DNA from: Sophora flavescens
Taxonomy: Eukaryota > Streptophyta > Magnoliopsida > Fabales > Fabaceae
Reading direction: 5' to 3'
Length of the DNA: 64,000 nucleotides
Assembly (NCBI GenBank): GCA_030762895.1
Contig: CM061062.1
Location: forward strand, 8,273,293 to 8,337,292
In this document: piece by piece, positions 37,101 to 47,713 of the stretch
Layout of the letters: each line of letters starts with the position of its first letter
Position numbering within the stretch: position 1 is the first letter of the stretch
Program-made: the position numbers and the translations under genes
The notes under the pieces: model-generated
Databases searched by the model: none
Told to the model about the DNA's origin: nothing
The model's input: the letters and a program-made list of their open reading frames with translations, nothing else

Positions 37101-37891
37101 TATGTATACGTATGATTTAACTGTTTATATGATTATGTGATGTATGTATCATGTATATGGTTGTTGTGTGATATATCCGTTTGTCGGTATCTCACCCTTA
37201 CAGATATATCAGGTTTCTTCTGGTTCGCTATCGTCCCCTGGGTACTTTAGTACAGATGGTGCAGAGGAGTCTTCCTAAGTCACTCAGAGACATAGATCTA
37301 GTTGCTTGATGAAGTACTTGATTGTGGAATGATCACGTGAATTTTCCTCTGGAATAACTTTTAGAATTACCAGCATAGGTTTGGGACTTGGATTTTTGAT
37401 AAGTATGTATGAGTATGACTCAGAGAGTCTATATTTTAAAACGGAATGTTTATGGCTCGGAGAGCGTCTCTTTTGAATGAAAACTTAAACTTTCCCTTTT
37501 GGTCATGTATAGCTAATTGATATAACTATCTTTAGCATATTACTGCCTGGTTGTATTTGGTGTAACTGGAATTCTGGAATGAAAATGTAATTATTTTAGC
37601 AGGGGTTCTTTTACCTGGGACGTCCGAATTACAGAGGAGACTCTGTCAAAATTTTTGTAAAAATACTACATTTTATTCAAGTATATTCTTTAAATTAAAT
37701 AGGCTTGCCAGGCTATGATAGTAAGTCTGTGTGCCGATCAAGGCTTAGGTGTGGAGTCGAGACAAAATTTTTATACCCAATTTCAGACACTTATGTACTT
37801 ATATAAATTATTTTCCGAAAGCACCAGCAAATTATCTCTTTTATTTTATTTTCGCACGTGTTAGGTAGTAATGCCCAAGGGGGGTGTTACA
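34151..37891 (+). repeat. 3' LTR of element A (3741 bp)
   Basis: Preceded by TTTCGAGGACGAAATTTTT and AAGAGGGG, the polypurine-tract context typical of gypsy elements. TG...CA ends. It is closest to the LTR at 3205-6945 (same length, same tandem-repeat variants), as expected if the two were separated by segmental duplication. Confidence 0.92.
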
Positions 37892-38125
37892 GAAGGAATC
37901 ATGGACTAAACTCTTCATTGTTGGCCCCTTGCTTTGCGTTGAGCATCCTATCGGAGCAGGGAAAAAGGGTGATATATTCTTCAGAAAAAAAGATGATGAA
38001 CTAGCCTGGTTTGATTTTTAAGTACCCACATGATTGAGGAGCTTGGTGTTAAAGGAGCCGGATATTTTTGTCAAATAATAATTTATAAGGAAAGCCTTCT
38101 TCAGATTGGAGGAATAAATAATTAA
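37892..38125 (+). pseudogene. F-box/FBA gene copy III, 3' part
   Basis: Continues copy III after element A (ESWTKLFIVGPLLCVEHPIG). A 2-base insertion in GATTTTTAAGTACC (copy IV reads GATTTAAGTACC), near 38017, adds a frameshift. Copy III therefore has four lesions: internal deletion, 14.7-kb insertion, nested insertion and this frameshift. Confidence 0.9.
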
Positions 38126-39245
38126 TTTTTTTTTTTGATTTTCACCCATGAGGTTTATCACTTTGGTTTATCGATTTTATTTGAAGGTTTACTGTTTCTA
38201 TTTGCAAACTCATCTCTTTTCTATTTCAATTGTAAGAAAGATCGTTTGCCTTTACTAAATGGCCTCCAGTTTTATGTAGAAATAGCTTATATTTGAGGAA
38301 CTTGATAATCTAATGAGCAACATATATTTGTTTGAACTTCATTATATTCTGTTTCAAATATTTATGTCACTGTGTTTAATTTTGTGCGTTAGTTTTTTTT
38401 TTTTCTTTTATGTTCCAAATCAACCACTTCTCTTTGCTCTATACTTTCAATTGTGGCTGAGTTGAAACTGAAAAGAATAGAAAACTTGGTATGCTTTTGA
38501 GTATACTATAATGAGATCTTGTACCACAATAATTTAAAGACCTTTTTGAATATATGTCAGATATTTGATGAAAGGTTGGGGAAAGTATAAGGTAGTTATC
38601 AATGCCTTAACTTTTTTTCAATTTTCAGTCTAGCTGTTTGATGGAGTGCTCGTGTGAGTATGTACCGATATTCCTACTTGAATTTTAGAAAAATATGAGT
38701 CTTCAATATGTAAACCATTGGTTTGAGTTATCCTTTAAATTTCTTCTTAATTTTTAAAATGTGGTTTAAAGTTTGTTTGACTTGATGAAAATAAAGAACA
38801 AGTTATTTGACATGCTTTAAAAAATGAGGATAGAGTGAGTGCTATGAAAGATACAAATGAATGATCCAATTATTTCAATTTATGCCCTATTGTAAGAGTT
38901 ATGGAACATTGCAGCAGAAAACTGTGACAACAGCAAAACGGGGTGGTTTTAATTTCACGTGACTTGTTTACGGTTGGAAGATATGAGTATATGGTCACTC
39001 ATTAGCTTAATGATTCATTATAATTCTCGATAAATGCCTCCTGAATGTATTATACCAGGAATAAACTTTAGGAGGGTGTTTGCACTTTTCCCAAAAAATA
39101 ATAATATAAATAATCATTAGATTTTGCGCTTTATAACTATGTCGATATTGATATATTATTTACTTTATTCAATTATTTGCTAGGAAAAAAAATTGATTAA
39201 TTTTCAATTCTTTTAGAAAAAATTAGAATAACCCACACAGCGTGA

Positions 39246-39274
39246 CCTGTGCGAATGCACGGATATACTACTAG
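39246..39274 (+). mobile_element. Helitron-like 3' terminus (copy after F-box III)
   Basis: Third copy of the hairpin (39246-39262) plus CTAG (39271-39274). Confidence 0.4.
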
Positions 39275-39809
39275 TATTGTTTGAAAACAGGATGCATTAT
39301 TGTTTGAAAATTTATTTTTTGAATCTTAAAAATAGTATGATTATAAAATATTATCAATAAATAAATTTTAAGATAACGCAAACACAATCCTTCTAATTTA
39401 GGTAATACGAATATAATACACTCATGTATCATATACGAACCTATGCGATGCACGGGTAAAGTATTTGTTGCAATAATTTATTTTGTAAATTAAAAATTAT
39501 AAGATAAGTAAAAGTTGTTGACAAAGAGATATATTTATGTTAAAATTATTATAGTGTTCTCTTTTTTTTTAAAAAGTACATAAATTATGGTATTTTAATT
39601 TTTTCCTAGCAATTTACTTATGTGAAAATAATAAATAATAAATTAGCATGAACAATAACTTATTATTAGTTTACCTTCATAAACTCCAAAAGTTTTTTTA
39701 TATTTTTAAGGAAAAAGAAAACGCAAACTCCAAAAGTTGATACTATGTATTCTTGGATATTGCAAATAGTTTAGTACCATCAAAATTCTAAATGTAATTA
39801 AAACAAGAG

Positions 39810-39813
<4 letters not shown>

Positions 39814-39893
<80 letters not shown>

Positions 39894-40010
39894 TGACAGT
39901 GTAAAAAAGTTTTATACAGACGTTCAATCATATTTTACCATTTTGTCATCTCGTTATGAGATATGATTGGATAACTATGTAAAACCTTTTTTATACTATC
40001 AGTGTATATA
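39814..40010. mobile_element. (TA)n tract plus MITE-like inverted repeat (copy IV upstream)
   Basis: (TA)n of about 78 bp (39814-39891) directly abuts the inverted-repeat element. The arms are ACTGACAGTGTAAAA (near 39892) and TATACTATCAGTGTATATA (ending 40010). Confidence 0.55.
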
Positions 40011-40633
40011 CATTAAATACTAAATAAAAGTTAATGTCATGGTTACATCATTTTTATTCAAGATTGCATAAGACATATAAAGAAGCATATGTTCAAAATA
40101 ACTCATAATAGTGAATGAGAGAAGCAAAATAAATGATTCATCTTATCATGATCTTTAATATATTTTGGAGTAATGATATATGAACGCCACTTTTTGACAC
40201 CCACTTTTGGTTCAATATAGATTGAGCATCTACGTTCATATCAACACAACCCCTTTTGAAGACAAAAATAAAGTAATAAATATGGGTCCAAGTGGGCTTT
40301 GTTTAGTGAGCAGGACCGAGGCCCCAATCCAACTCCATTAAGGACAACAATAAATAAATTTAGCAAAACCCTATTCTTCACTCCACTACCATCCTTTGCA
40401 CTTTTGCAATATTCTGAACACATAGGCACGCCGCCACACTTGGTTTCCCGTTCCTGCTATTCCAACCTAGTTATCTGCTTTTGCTTTTTCTTCATTGTGG
40501 TATGCATTTGTTCTTCATACTACAACTATCTCTCACTCTCTATTCATTGTTGTTGTTGCTTCTTTTTACACACCACCGTCACCTGTGCTGGTTTTCTTTC
40601 TTCCCTTCCCTATTTTTCCCATTTGACTGATAG

Positions 40634-41292
40634 ATGGAGAAGATAATCACCAAGTTTTGTTCACGCTGCAAGTAAAATAGTTTTATTAAAATTTTAAAGT
40701 TATTTTCTTTTATTAAATGAAAAATTAATCTTTCCTAAGAACTTCATGTGGGGACAAATATTTTATGTAGGACTTGCTCTATTGAGTGGATCATAGTGAT
40801 CCCTGAAAAAATTAAGAATAATTTAGGGGATCCACTTTTAGTACCTAAAAAAATAAATTATTCAATAATTCCCTTAAATAAATTAAGTGCGTGACACACT
40901 AGTTCTTCCTTCCACGGTTTCACTTTCAGTGTTTGTTTACTTGCTTATGTGTCTCCCGTTAACCATCATGCCAGACTCGTTAATGGTCATGTGTAATCTA
41001 TGACAAATTTCATCCATGAAAAACGAATAAAAAGTGAAAAAAAGGAATAAAAAAGTTACTTCTTAATTCCATAAAAAAAATTTACTTCTTAATTAAGTTG
41101 CCACATGATTAAAGAATTCTTTAAATAAAAATGTAAAAATCATTTAAGATCTTAATTTATTTGGATAAAAAATCTTTTACAATTAGTTGTCAATTAAGTT
41201 AAGAAATAATCTTTTATAAAATATTGAAGTCAAAGCAGAGTGATTGAATTTGGGTCTCACGATCTCTCTCTCATTGGCGGTTAGAATCGCAG
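40634..41292 (+). promoter_or_regulatory. Possible 5' UTR exon end and intron of F-box copy IV
   Basis: CTGCAA|GTAAAATAG gives a donor at 40672. ATCGCAG|GAAGCG gives an acceptor ending at 41292, 36 bases before the F-box ATG. The exon holds an upstream ATG at 40634. After splicing, this ATG would read about 19 codons rich in Lys/Arg and stop at the TAG in GGCCTAGG, before the main start. The same signals occur in copies II and III, but whole-segment duplication makes that conservation weak evidence. Confidence 0.35.
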
Positions 41293-41328
41293 GAAGCGCA
41301 AGCGAAAGGCCTAGGTCCTTCCTGGGAG

Positions 41329-42510
41329 ATGGAGAAATCTAAATGCGTGGGTGTCACAAGTGAAAAGGTCAGGAATCACATACCTGGTGATCTTGCATTC
41401 TCCATTCTGTCAAAATTGCCCCTAAAATCTCTGAAGCGATTTGGATGCGTACGCAAATCATGGGCCCTCTTATTTGAAAACCCTCGTTTCATGAGCATCT
41501 TCGGCAAAAATTTCATATCTAATCATCATTCTTACTACGATGATACATCTCTCCTCCTGCACCGGACTATGGTAGATTATGACCAACACAATTTTAAGCA
41601 TTCCTTGTTCTTGCTTTCTGGTGAGAGATTTCAAAATAGGGTCAAATTAGACTGGCCAAATCCCTTTCAAGAGGATGAGCCTGCTTTTTATATTTTGGGT
41701 TCTGCTAGTATTAATGGAATTCTTTGCCTCTACCAACGGCCTAATATTGTAGTATTGTGGAACCCAGCTACCGGGGAATTCAAGGTCATTCCTCCTGGCC
41801 CAGTTGAGTATGTATCACCTTATATGTCCCCTTTTACTAGTCTTTGTGGATTTGGTTATGATCGTGTTAGAGATGACTATAAGGTGATTAGGCATGTAGT
41901 TCCTGGTAATTTTCTTGAGCCACAAGAATATATATTATACGACCCCTCATGGGAGATATATAGCCTAAGAAGTAACTCTTGGAGGAAACTTGATGTCGAT
42001 ATGCCTCTTGGCTATGATCAGGGTGACCAATTGTACTTGGATGGAGTGTGTCATTGGTGGGGTGTAAGTGAAACACACAATAATGAAGCATACTTGGTGT
42101 CGTTTGACTTGAACAATGAGGTATTCTTTACAACACCCATACCCTCAAACATGTATGACAGTTTTGATTTTCATTTGGTGCCGAGACGTTTGGTGCTATT
42201 AAATGGGTCCATTGCTTTGATCTCAAACTATGCAGATACGACTACTTTTTGCATATCAATTTTGGGTGAACTCGGTGTGAAGGAATCATGGACTAAACTC
42301 TTCATTGTTGGCCCCTTGCTTTGCGTTGAGCATCCTATCGGAGCAGGGAAAAAGGGTGATATATTCTTCAGGAAAAAAGATGATGAACTAGCCTGGTTTG
42401 ATTTAAGTACCCACATGATTCAGGAGCTTGGTGTTAAAGGAGCCGGATATTTTTGTCAAATAGTAATTTATAAGGAAAGTCTTCTTCAGATTGGAGGAAT
42501 AAATAATTAA
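41329..42510 (+). CDS. F-box protein with FBA (F-box-associated) domain, copy IV, intact
   Basis: A 393-residue single-exon protein, the usual length for plant F-box/FBA proteins. The F-box lies at about residues 15-60 (VRNHIPGDLAFSILSKLPLK ... CVRKSWALL). The FBA region follows: ILGSASINGILCLYQ, VVLWNPATGEFKVIPPGP, GFGYDRVRDDYKVIR, LYDPSWEIYSLRSNSWRKL, LDGVCHWWG, AYLVSFDLNNEVFFTTPIP, DDELAWFDLSTHM. By family knowledge the F-box binds SKP1/ASK in a cytosolic or nuclear SCF ubiquitin ligase, and the C-terminal domain selects the target; the target cannot be told. The ATG has a good context (GGGAGATGG) and matches the start in copies II and III. It is the only undamaged copy of four. Whether it is expressed cannot be seen. 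Confidence 0.93.
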   Translation: MEKSKCVGVTSEKVRNHIPGDLAFSILSKLPLKSLKRFGCVRKSWALLFENPRFMSIFGKNFISNHHSYYDDTSLLLHRTMVDYDQHNFKHSLFLLSGERFQNRVKLDWPNPFQEDEPAFYILGSASINGILCLYQRPNIVVLWNPATGEFKVIPPGPVEYVSPYMSPFTSLCGFGYDRVRDDYKVIRHVVPGNFLEPQEYILYDPSWEIYSLRSNSWRKLDVDMPLGYDQGDQLYLDGVCHWWGVSETHNNEAYLVSFDLNNEVFFTTPIPSNMYDSFDFHLVPRRLVLLNGSIALISNYADTTTFCISILGELGVKESWTKLFIVGPLLCVEHPIGAGKKGDIFFRKKDDELAWFDLSTHMIQELGVKGAGYFCQIVIYKESLLQIGGINN

Positions 42511-43448
42511 TTTTTTTTTGGTTTTCACCCATGAGGTTTATCACTCTGGTTTATCGGTTTTATTTGAGGGTTTACTCTTTCTATTTACAAACTCATCTCT
42601 TTTCTATTTCAATTGTAAGAAAGATCGTTTGCCTTTACTAAATGGCCCCCAGTTTTATGTAGAAATAGCTTATATTTAAGGAACTTGATAATCTAATGAG
42701 CAACATATATTTGTTTGAACTTCATTATATTCTGTTTGAAATATTTATGTCACTGTGTTTAATTTTGTGCGGTAGTTTTTTTTTCTTTTATGTTCCAAAT
42801 CAACCACTTCTCTTTGCTCTATACTTTCTATTGTGGCTGAGTTCAAACTGAAAAGAGTAGAAATCTTGGTATGCTTTTGAGTATACTATAATGAGATCTT
42901 GTACCACAATAATTTAAAGACCTTTTTGAATATATGTCAGCTATTTGATGAAAGGTTGGGGAAAGTATAAGGTAGTTATCAATGCCTTAACTTTTTTTGT
43001 ATTTTCATTCTAGCAGTTTGATGGAATGCTCGTGTGAGTATGTACCGATATTCCTACTTGAATTTTAGAAAAATATGAGTCTTCAATATGTAAACCATTG
43101 GTTTGAGTTATTCTTTAAATTTCTTCTTAATTTTTAAAATATGGTTTAAAGTTTGTTTGACTTGATGAAAATAAAGAACAAGTTATTTGACATGCTTTAA
43201 AAAATGAGGATAGAGTGAGTGCTATGTAAGATACAAATGAATTATCCAATTATTTCAATTTATGCCCTATTGTAAGAGTTATGGAACATTGCAGCAGAAA
43301 ACTGTGACAACAGCACAACGGGGTGGTTTTAATTTCACGTGACTTGTTTACAGTTGGAAGATATGAGTATATGGTCACTCATTAGCTTAATGATTCATTA
43401 TCATTCTCGATAAATGCCTCCTGAATGTATTATACCAGGAATAAACTT
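42511..43448. other. 3' flank of F-box copy IV; end of the tandem array
   Basis: Matches the 3' flanks of copies I-III up to about ATAAACTTT (43441-43449), where similarity stops abruptly. The Helitron-like end and spacer seen after the other copies are absent. This is the right-hand breakpoint of the array. Confidence 0.75.
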
Positions 43449-43830
43449 TTTTCCCTCCGATGCGAGTGATCTTTAGAAAGAAATACAAAAAATATATAGA
43501 CCAATTAGTATTGGCAAAGCTGAAGGGTTATGTGACCCCAAAGAACATTTCCCAACAAACTTTTGAAGGTGGGCTTTGTCCACATGAATAAGGACCTTTC
43601 ACTGGTATAGGGTAGGTGTCATTCACCTCTGTAGAATGCAAAAGGCTCTCACTCTTGGACGGAACAATCAACTCCTTTTTTACTTATGCCATTTGAGAGA
43701 AGCTACCTCGGAGTCTCCAAAATTGCTTGTTGAATGCATTGATGGCATTGATAATCCATGAATTTTAGGTAAAGCAGTGGTTTCAGACAAACCGTATCCT
43801 CTTTTAGCTGTTTTAACTTGTTAGCGTGTA
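43449..43830. other. Unassigned stretch
   Basis: No open frame longer than about 60 codons and no recognised family. It lies between the array breakpoint and copia remnants and may itself be retroelement debris. Confidence 0.4.
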
Positions 43831-44241
43831 TTGTCTCTACTGTTAATATCAACTTATGTATCATGTTTTAGTTTCTGTTGTATGCGATTTCTATCTCTGT
43901 TAGTAGACCAGATTGCATACATTCTCACAAAACCATTGTCCAAGCTCATATTTTACACTCTTAGAGACAAACTCAGGAGCAGTTCTCAATCGCCCTGAGT
44001 TTGCGGTAGGGGGGATGTTAGAATATAGTCTCTACTGTTAATATGAGCATATGTTTCATGTTCGAGTTTCTGTTGTATGTGATTTCTATATTTGTTAGTA
44101 GCTGTTAATTATTGTCAATGTCTTTTAATGTCTGTCTCTACTCTTCATATGATTTCTTAAGGCTTTTATCTTGAGAATTTAATTGAGCACTAACCAATGG
44201 TTAGGCTTTCCATGCAACTACCAAGACAATATTATGACAAA
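43831..44241 (+). mobile_element. Ty1/copia remnant: RNase H tail, polypurine tract and LTR start
   Basis: DQIAYILTKPLSKL...LRDKLRSS (about 43908-43980) matches the C-terminal end of copia Pol (usually ADIFTKPL). It is followed by GGTAGGGGGGA (polypurine tract) and an LTR-like start TGTTAGAATATAG at 44016. A block of about 75 bp from this LTR (44028-44105) also occurs at about 43832-43906, fused directly to the RNase H end, so the fragment is rearranged. The stop codons and missing body make it dead. Confidence 0.7.
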
Positions 44242-44273
44242 TGTAACATGCCTCAAGAAATTTTCAAATATCA

Positions 44274-44286
44274 ACAGTAAACACAT
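44274..44286. repeat. Target site duplication of LINE fragment (left)
   Basis: ACAGTAAACACAT, repeated exactly at 44685-44697 on the other side of the LINE fragment. Confidence 0.8.
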
Positions 44287-44684
44287 TTTTTTATATATAT
44301 AAGTAGTGTGTAAAAGCATCAGAATGAATTTTGTCATCCCAACTAGGTTGGCACCACAAAACCATCCATCAAAAGCCTCACACTACACTTTATTAATGAA
44401 TAAAAGAAGAATACAAAAAGGATAACATGGTGGGACATGTTTCCCAAACCCATGCAAAGAGAAAAACATCAAGAAAATCTGTATCTGGGCAAACTAAGCC
44501 TATCTCTAACAAAATCCTCACTAATAAAGGGAGGAATTGTATCCCACCAAATAAATCCCGGATTGTGTATGCCATGATTAGCTAACTTATCCGCACAGTG
44601 ATTCCCTTCCCTATAAATATGTGTAACTTGGCAAGAAAGAGCCCTAGCTACTACCATACAGTTTCTCCACCTTGATTGAAGACG
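44287..44684 (-). mobile_element. 5'-truncated LINE (non-LTR retrotransposon), RNase H end
   Basis: On the minus strand, VTHIYREGNHCADKLANHG (about 44565-44625) is the signature of the RNase H-like domain at the end of plant L1-type LINE ORF2. The + strand begins with T7, the complement of a short 3' A tail, right after the 13-bp duplication. Truncation at the 5' side, a 3' A tail and a 13-bp TSD are the marks of target-primed reverse transcription. The frame shifts inside the domain. Length about 400 bp. Confidence 0.88.
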
Positions 44685-46923
44685 ACAGTAAACACATATT
44701 CATAAATGATTAATCAAGCATAAAACATTTATATTCAACCAATCAACCAATCAACACACCAATCTCAGTTAAACATTAAATAATCACCACATCAGAATTC
44801 TAACAAACACATCAAAACACACAAGTACACATATCCATCATAAATAATTATCCCTCAGGCTTTCTCCCCTTACCCGATTCGTCGGGTTGAAAAAGTCTTT
44901 GATTCCGTGTTGCCCAGAGCGAACTTCCTTTTCCCACAGCGTGCCGTAATTCTAAGAATTAAGCAAATGACTTAAATTAAAACAACAAAGTCATCTTATC
45001 TTTCTAAGTATAGGTTTTGGCCATGGCTAGAAAAATGATGCTTGAGATGTCCAATTTTTACAAATTCTTGGATTATGTTTTGTCCAAAACTTACTTATAT
45101 ATATACGTTAATCCCTTATTTTTATGTCTTTACTTTAACATTTGTTTATAGTCCATTTTATACCAAAAACTTGATTATGTTAAAAGGTATTAGTTTCAAA
45201 ATCATATTTTTTATAAAAAAAATTTGGACGGACTCTTTTATAAAAGCATTTTCAGAACAGCAGTGGGTTTAAGTTATGAATGATTACTCAAATGGCCTTT
45301 AAAATTTTTTAATATTTAATTGAAGGTACCCAACTCAAATATAAACACATTTCAATTGGTTCCATGTCAAAATTCGAAGGCATTATTTATTAAAAATCAC
45401 GCACTTGCTTCTTTTTGTACAAGATTTTTCAGAAATCCAAGTTCACCAACATGTAACTTTATGAAATTGTTTCTCTTTATATACACATGTAAAAATCTCA
45501 AATCTTCAACCAAACTTTAGATATACTTCAGTAACAACACAGAAAATTTTATAAAGAATTTAACTTTCAAAAAATCAAATTTAAAATCATCATGCAACCA
45601 ATTATGTGCATATTTTCGAAGCCAAAACTTCACTCTACTTTGATAGGGGTTTTGGCCCAGAAAATATTATTCAAATAATTGCATATTATATATCAAATGA
45701 AAGCCCCAAAAGCCTTATTTCCAAATATGTATTTATTTTTCTGAAATACGTGTTGTATAAAAATATATGGGCTCACGAATCACTAAAGGCCATGCTGCCA
45801 GATTTGTGTTTTCATATGTTCATCCACACCAAATTATTATTTTCATTCAAACATCGTCCCCAAGTCAGAAAATCAACATTGAAGGGTCCTAGACCCTTAA
45901 ACATATGCATGCAAACATATAAGATGAAAGTATGGTTTATTATGAGTTTATAAAAACTTGTTTCACATTAAAAATATTTTTCTCGGGTTTTCTAAGAATT
46001 TTTGAGTGAAAATTTGGACATGCAACCATGAAAACATGACATGCATGAGAATGAAATAAAGATTGTTGAGAAGATGAGGATTATGAGCGAAGAGATTACC
46101 CTTGTGTGATGAAGAATGGCGAGAAATGCTCCAAAATAAGCTTGGTTAGAAACTTGACAGCTTTGAGGACGTGGTGGTAATATGAGTGTATATCAAGATA
46201 TGTTCACCCAAAAATTACAAACTTGGGCTTGTTGGAAAGGCAAGAAAGTGAGACAAAACTTTTATGTTGAAGATTTTTCTTGATTCACAACAGAAAACGG
46301 GCTTAAAGAGCCTTCGTTCTGCTGTTTTCGTGTGATACTGAGGGTTTTGAGCTGCTTTGGTGATTTGGGAATATCTCCTAGTATACTTATCCGTTTTTGA
46401 TGATATTTAGCTCGGTCGAAAGAGATGAGGAAGGGGAACAACTTTCATGTGTAAAGTTGTTTGAGTTTCAGAACAGAAGTGGGTCAAAATTTTCGTATGG
46501 TTTCGGTGAGTCAATGGTGTCATGCATGTATTTTAGGTTTTATGCAAGCATTTTAGGTGTCATTTAGTTAAGTGTAGTGGAAATACAAGTGTCCCTTGGT
46601 GGCAGCCCCTATCCATGCAACCTTCCATCTTTGGACATGTGTCCAATTGTCACAAATGTCATCCACACATTTTGTCACATGTTTCCCTCTCGGAACGCCC
46701 AGTGTTTTAATTCGCATCATCCAGCGTAACCTACTGTTGGAATATTTTTCTAATTTATTTTATGCTACTCTCAAAAGCCTATTATACTCAAGCCCAACCT
46801 AATTTAATATCCCAACTCTAAATTTCAAATATGCTTAATCCTTTCCTCATTCACTAATCTAGAAAATAGGATTTTACAGTTAGGCTCTAAAATAGAATTT
46901 TTGTGAGGGATTTCCGAATTAAA

Positions 46924-47469
46924 TGTTGGAATGGTGGCGTTTTGTTAAACGGGATTTGAACCGTAAACACAAGATTAAAGTACAATAGTGCCAACCGCTA
47001 GGCCACCACATGGAATATGTAAATTGTTACCGGTTGATAATATTTAATATTATGTTCGGTTGCATTGCCTCATTCAAAACTCTTAGAGAGTTGTTTTCCT
47101 TCACCAAAGGTCATGAGTTGGTCTATAAATTGAACCACTCTGCATGCAGGAAAAGTATCCGAATTTGGTTTAGCCTTCTCCATTCCAAATCACTTCCTTT
47201 CTTCCCTTAATGCGTAGAGAGATTTAAGGAAACTACTTATCTGTAAAATGTCATTCACGATAGCTTGGTTTAGGATGTGCAAACCAAACCAAGGTTCTCC
47301 ATTGTATCCTGAAGGGGATTCGTCGATTACACCTGTTGCATCCAATCTACGAGGAGAGATTGGTGGGGACGAATCGAACCTAAAGCCTAGTGTTCTTAAA
47401 CACCTTGGAGGGTGCGTATGTCACTTGTTATTTTCTTCTTTGTTGCAGACCATACCCCATTTTCTAACA
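46924..47469 (+). repeat. Left LTR of the copia element
   Basis: Aligns with the right LTR from GGGATTTGAACCG (46951) to TTTTCTAACA (47469) at roughly 95% by eye. It includes a minus-strand tRNA-like segment (46950-47012). Confidence 0.8.
46950..47012 (-). other. tRNA-like segment (A and B box) in copia left LTR
   Basis: The minus strand reads TGGCCTAGCGGTTGGC (A-box/D-arm-like) and about 30 bases later GGTTCAAATCC (B-box, T-arm-like). Spacing fits a tRNA or the tRNA-derived head of a plant SINE. The anticodon arm does not pair well and the acceptor stem is not clear, so it is not called as a functional tRNA. A near-identical copy is in the right LTR (55270-55330). Confidence 0.45.
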
Positions 47470-47521
47470 ATCTTTAGGTTCAATTTTCGTTCTAAAACAA
47501 TGGTTGCAACATTGGAGTAAG

Positions 47522-47713
47522 ATGACATTTGACATTGTCATAGTGGAAAAGTTCGAGGGTGGAAACTTCATTCATTGGGATAAAGAGGTGAATGGTCTTT
47601 TTACAACAAGGAGAGATGAGTACTCATATGCTTCATCAAAAATATGTTTATTTGTGACCATGGTGAAAGGTACACAATTACTTTCTATGGCTATGATATG
47701 CTTGGTATTCTAA
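47522..47713 (+). pseudogene. Copia gag N-terminal fragment
   Basis: MTFDIVIVEKFEGGNFIHW resembles the start of plant copia Gag (a KF-G-N-F--W pattern). The frame stops after about 64 codons at 47713. The rest of gag, with its zinc knuckle, and the protease are missing. Confidence 0.55.

Larger units (their letters stand above)
23192..37891 (+). mobile_element. Element A, complete copy with nested solo LTR (14.7 kb)
   Basis: A complete LTR element flanked by GAAGG (23187-23191 and 37892-37896). The empty site is readable in copies II and IV (GTGAAGGAATCATGG). The order is 5' LTR (23192-26914), tRNA-iMet primer site (26918), internal region (26915-34150, interrupted by a 3745-bp solo LTR), polypurine tract (about 34135-34150), 3' LTR (34151-37891). 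Without the nested LTR the internal region is only about 3.5 kb and has no gag or pol frame, only a degenerate RT trace. This fits a LARD-type element that depends on enzymes made elsewhere. Confidence 0.93.
38126..41328. other. Spacer and upstream region of F-box copy IV
   Basis: Same unit organisation as 19823-23022: 3' flank of copy III, Helitron-like end (39246-39274), the longest (TA)n tract of the three (about 78 bp), the MITE, a CT-rich stretch (40380-40640) and a possible 5' UTR intron (40672-41292). It should contain the promoter of the only intact F-box gene. No convincing TATA box position could be fixed. Confidence 0.6.
44242..46923 (-). repeat. Probable decayed LTR-type sequence, host of the LINE
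   Basis: The stretch starts TGTAACATGCC (44242). Near its right part, GGATTTTACA (46869-46878) would read TGTAAAATCC on the minus strand. The minus-strand block after it (GATTAGTGAATGAGG ... AACATGTGACAAAATG) looks like gypsy LTR sequence. I found no matching target duplication and no second copy, so both the ends and the assignment are uncertain. The small frames (for example 45606-45953) show no known domain. Confidence 0.3.

Noticed and set aside
46950..47012. Functional tRNA gene on the minus strand
   Set aside because: A and B boxes are visible, but the anticodon arm and acceptor stem do not pair convincingly, and a copy sits in each LTR. Kept only as a tRNA-like module.
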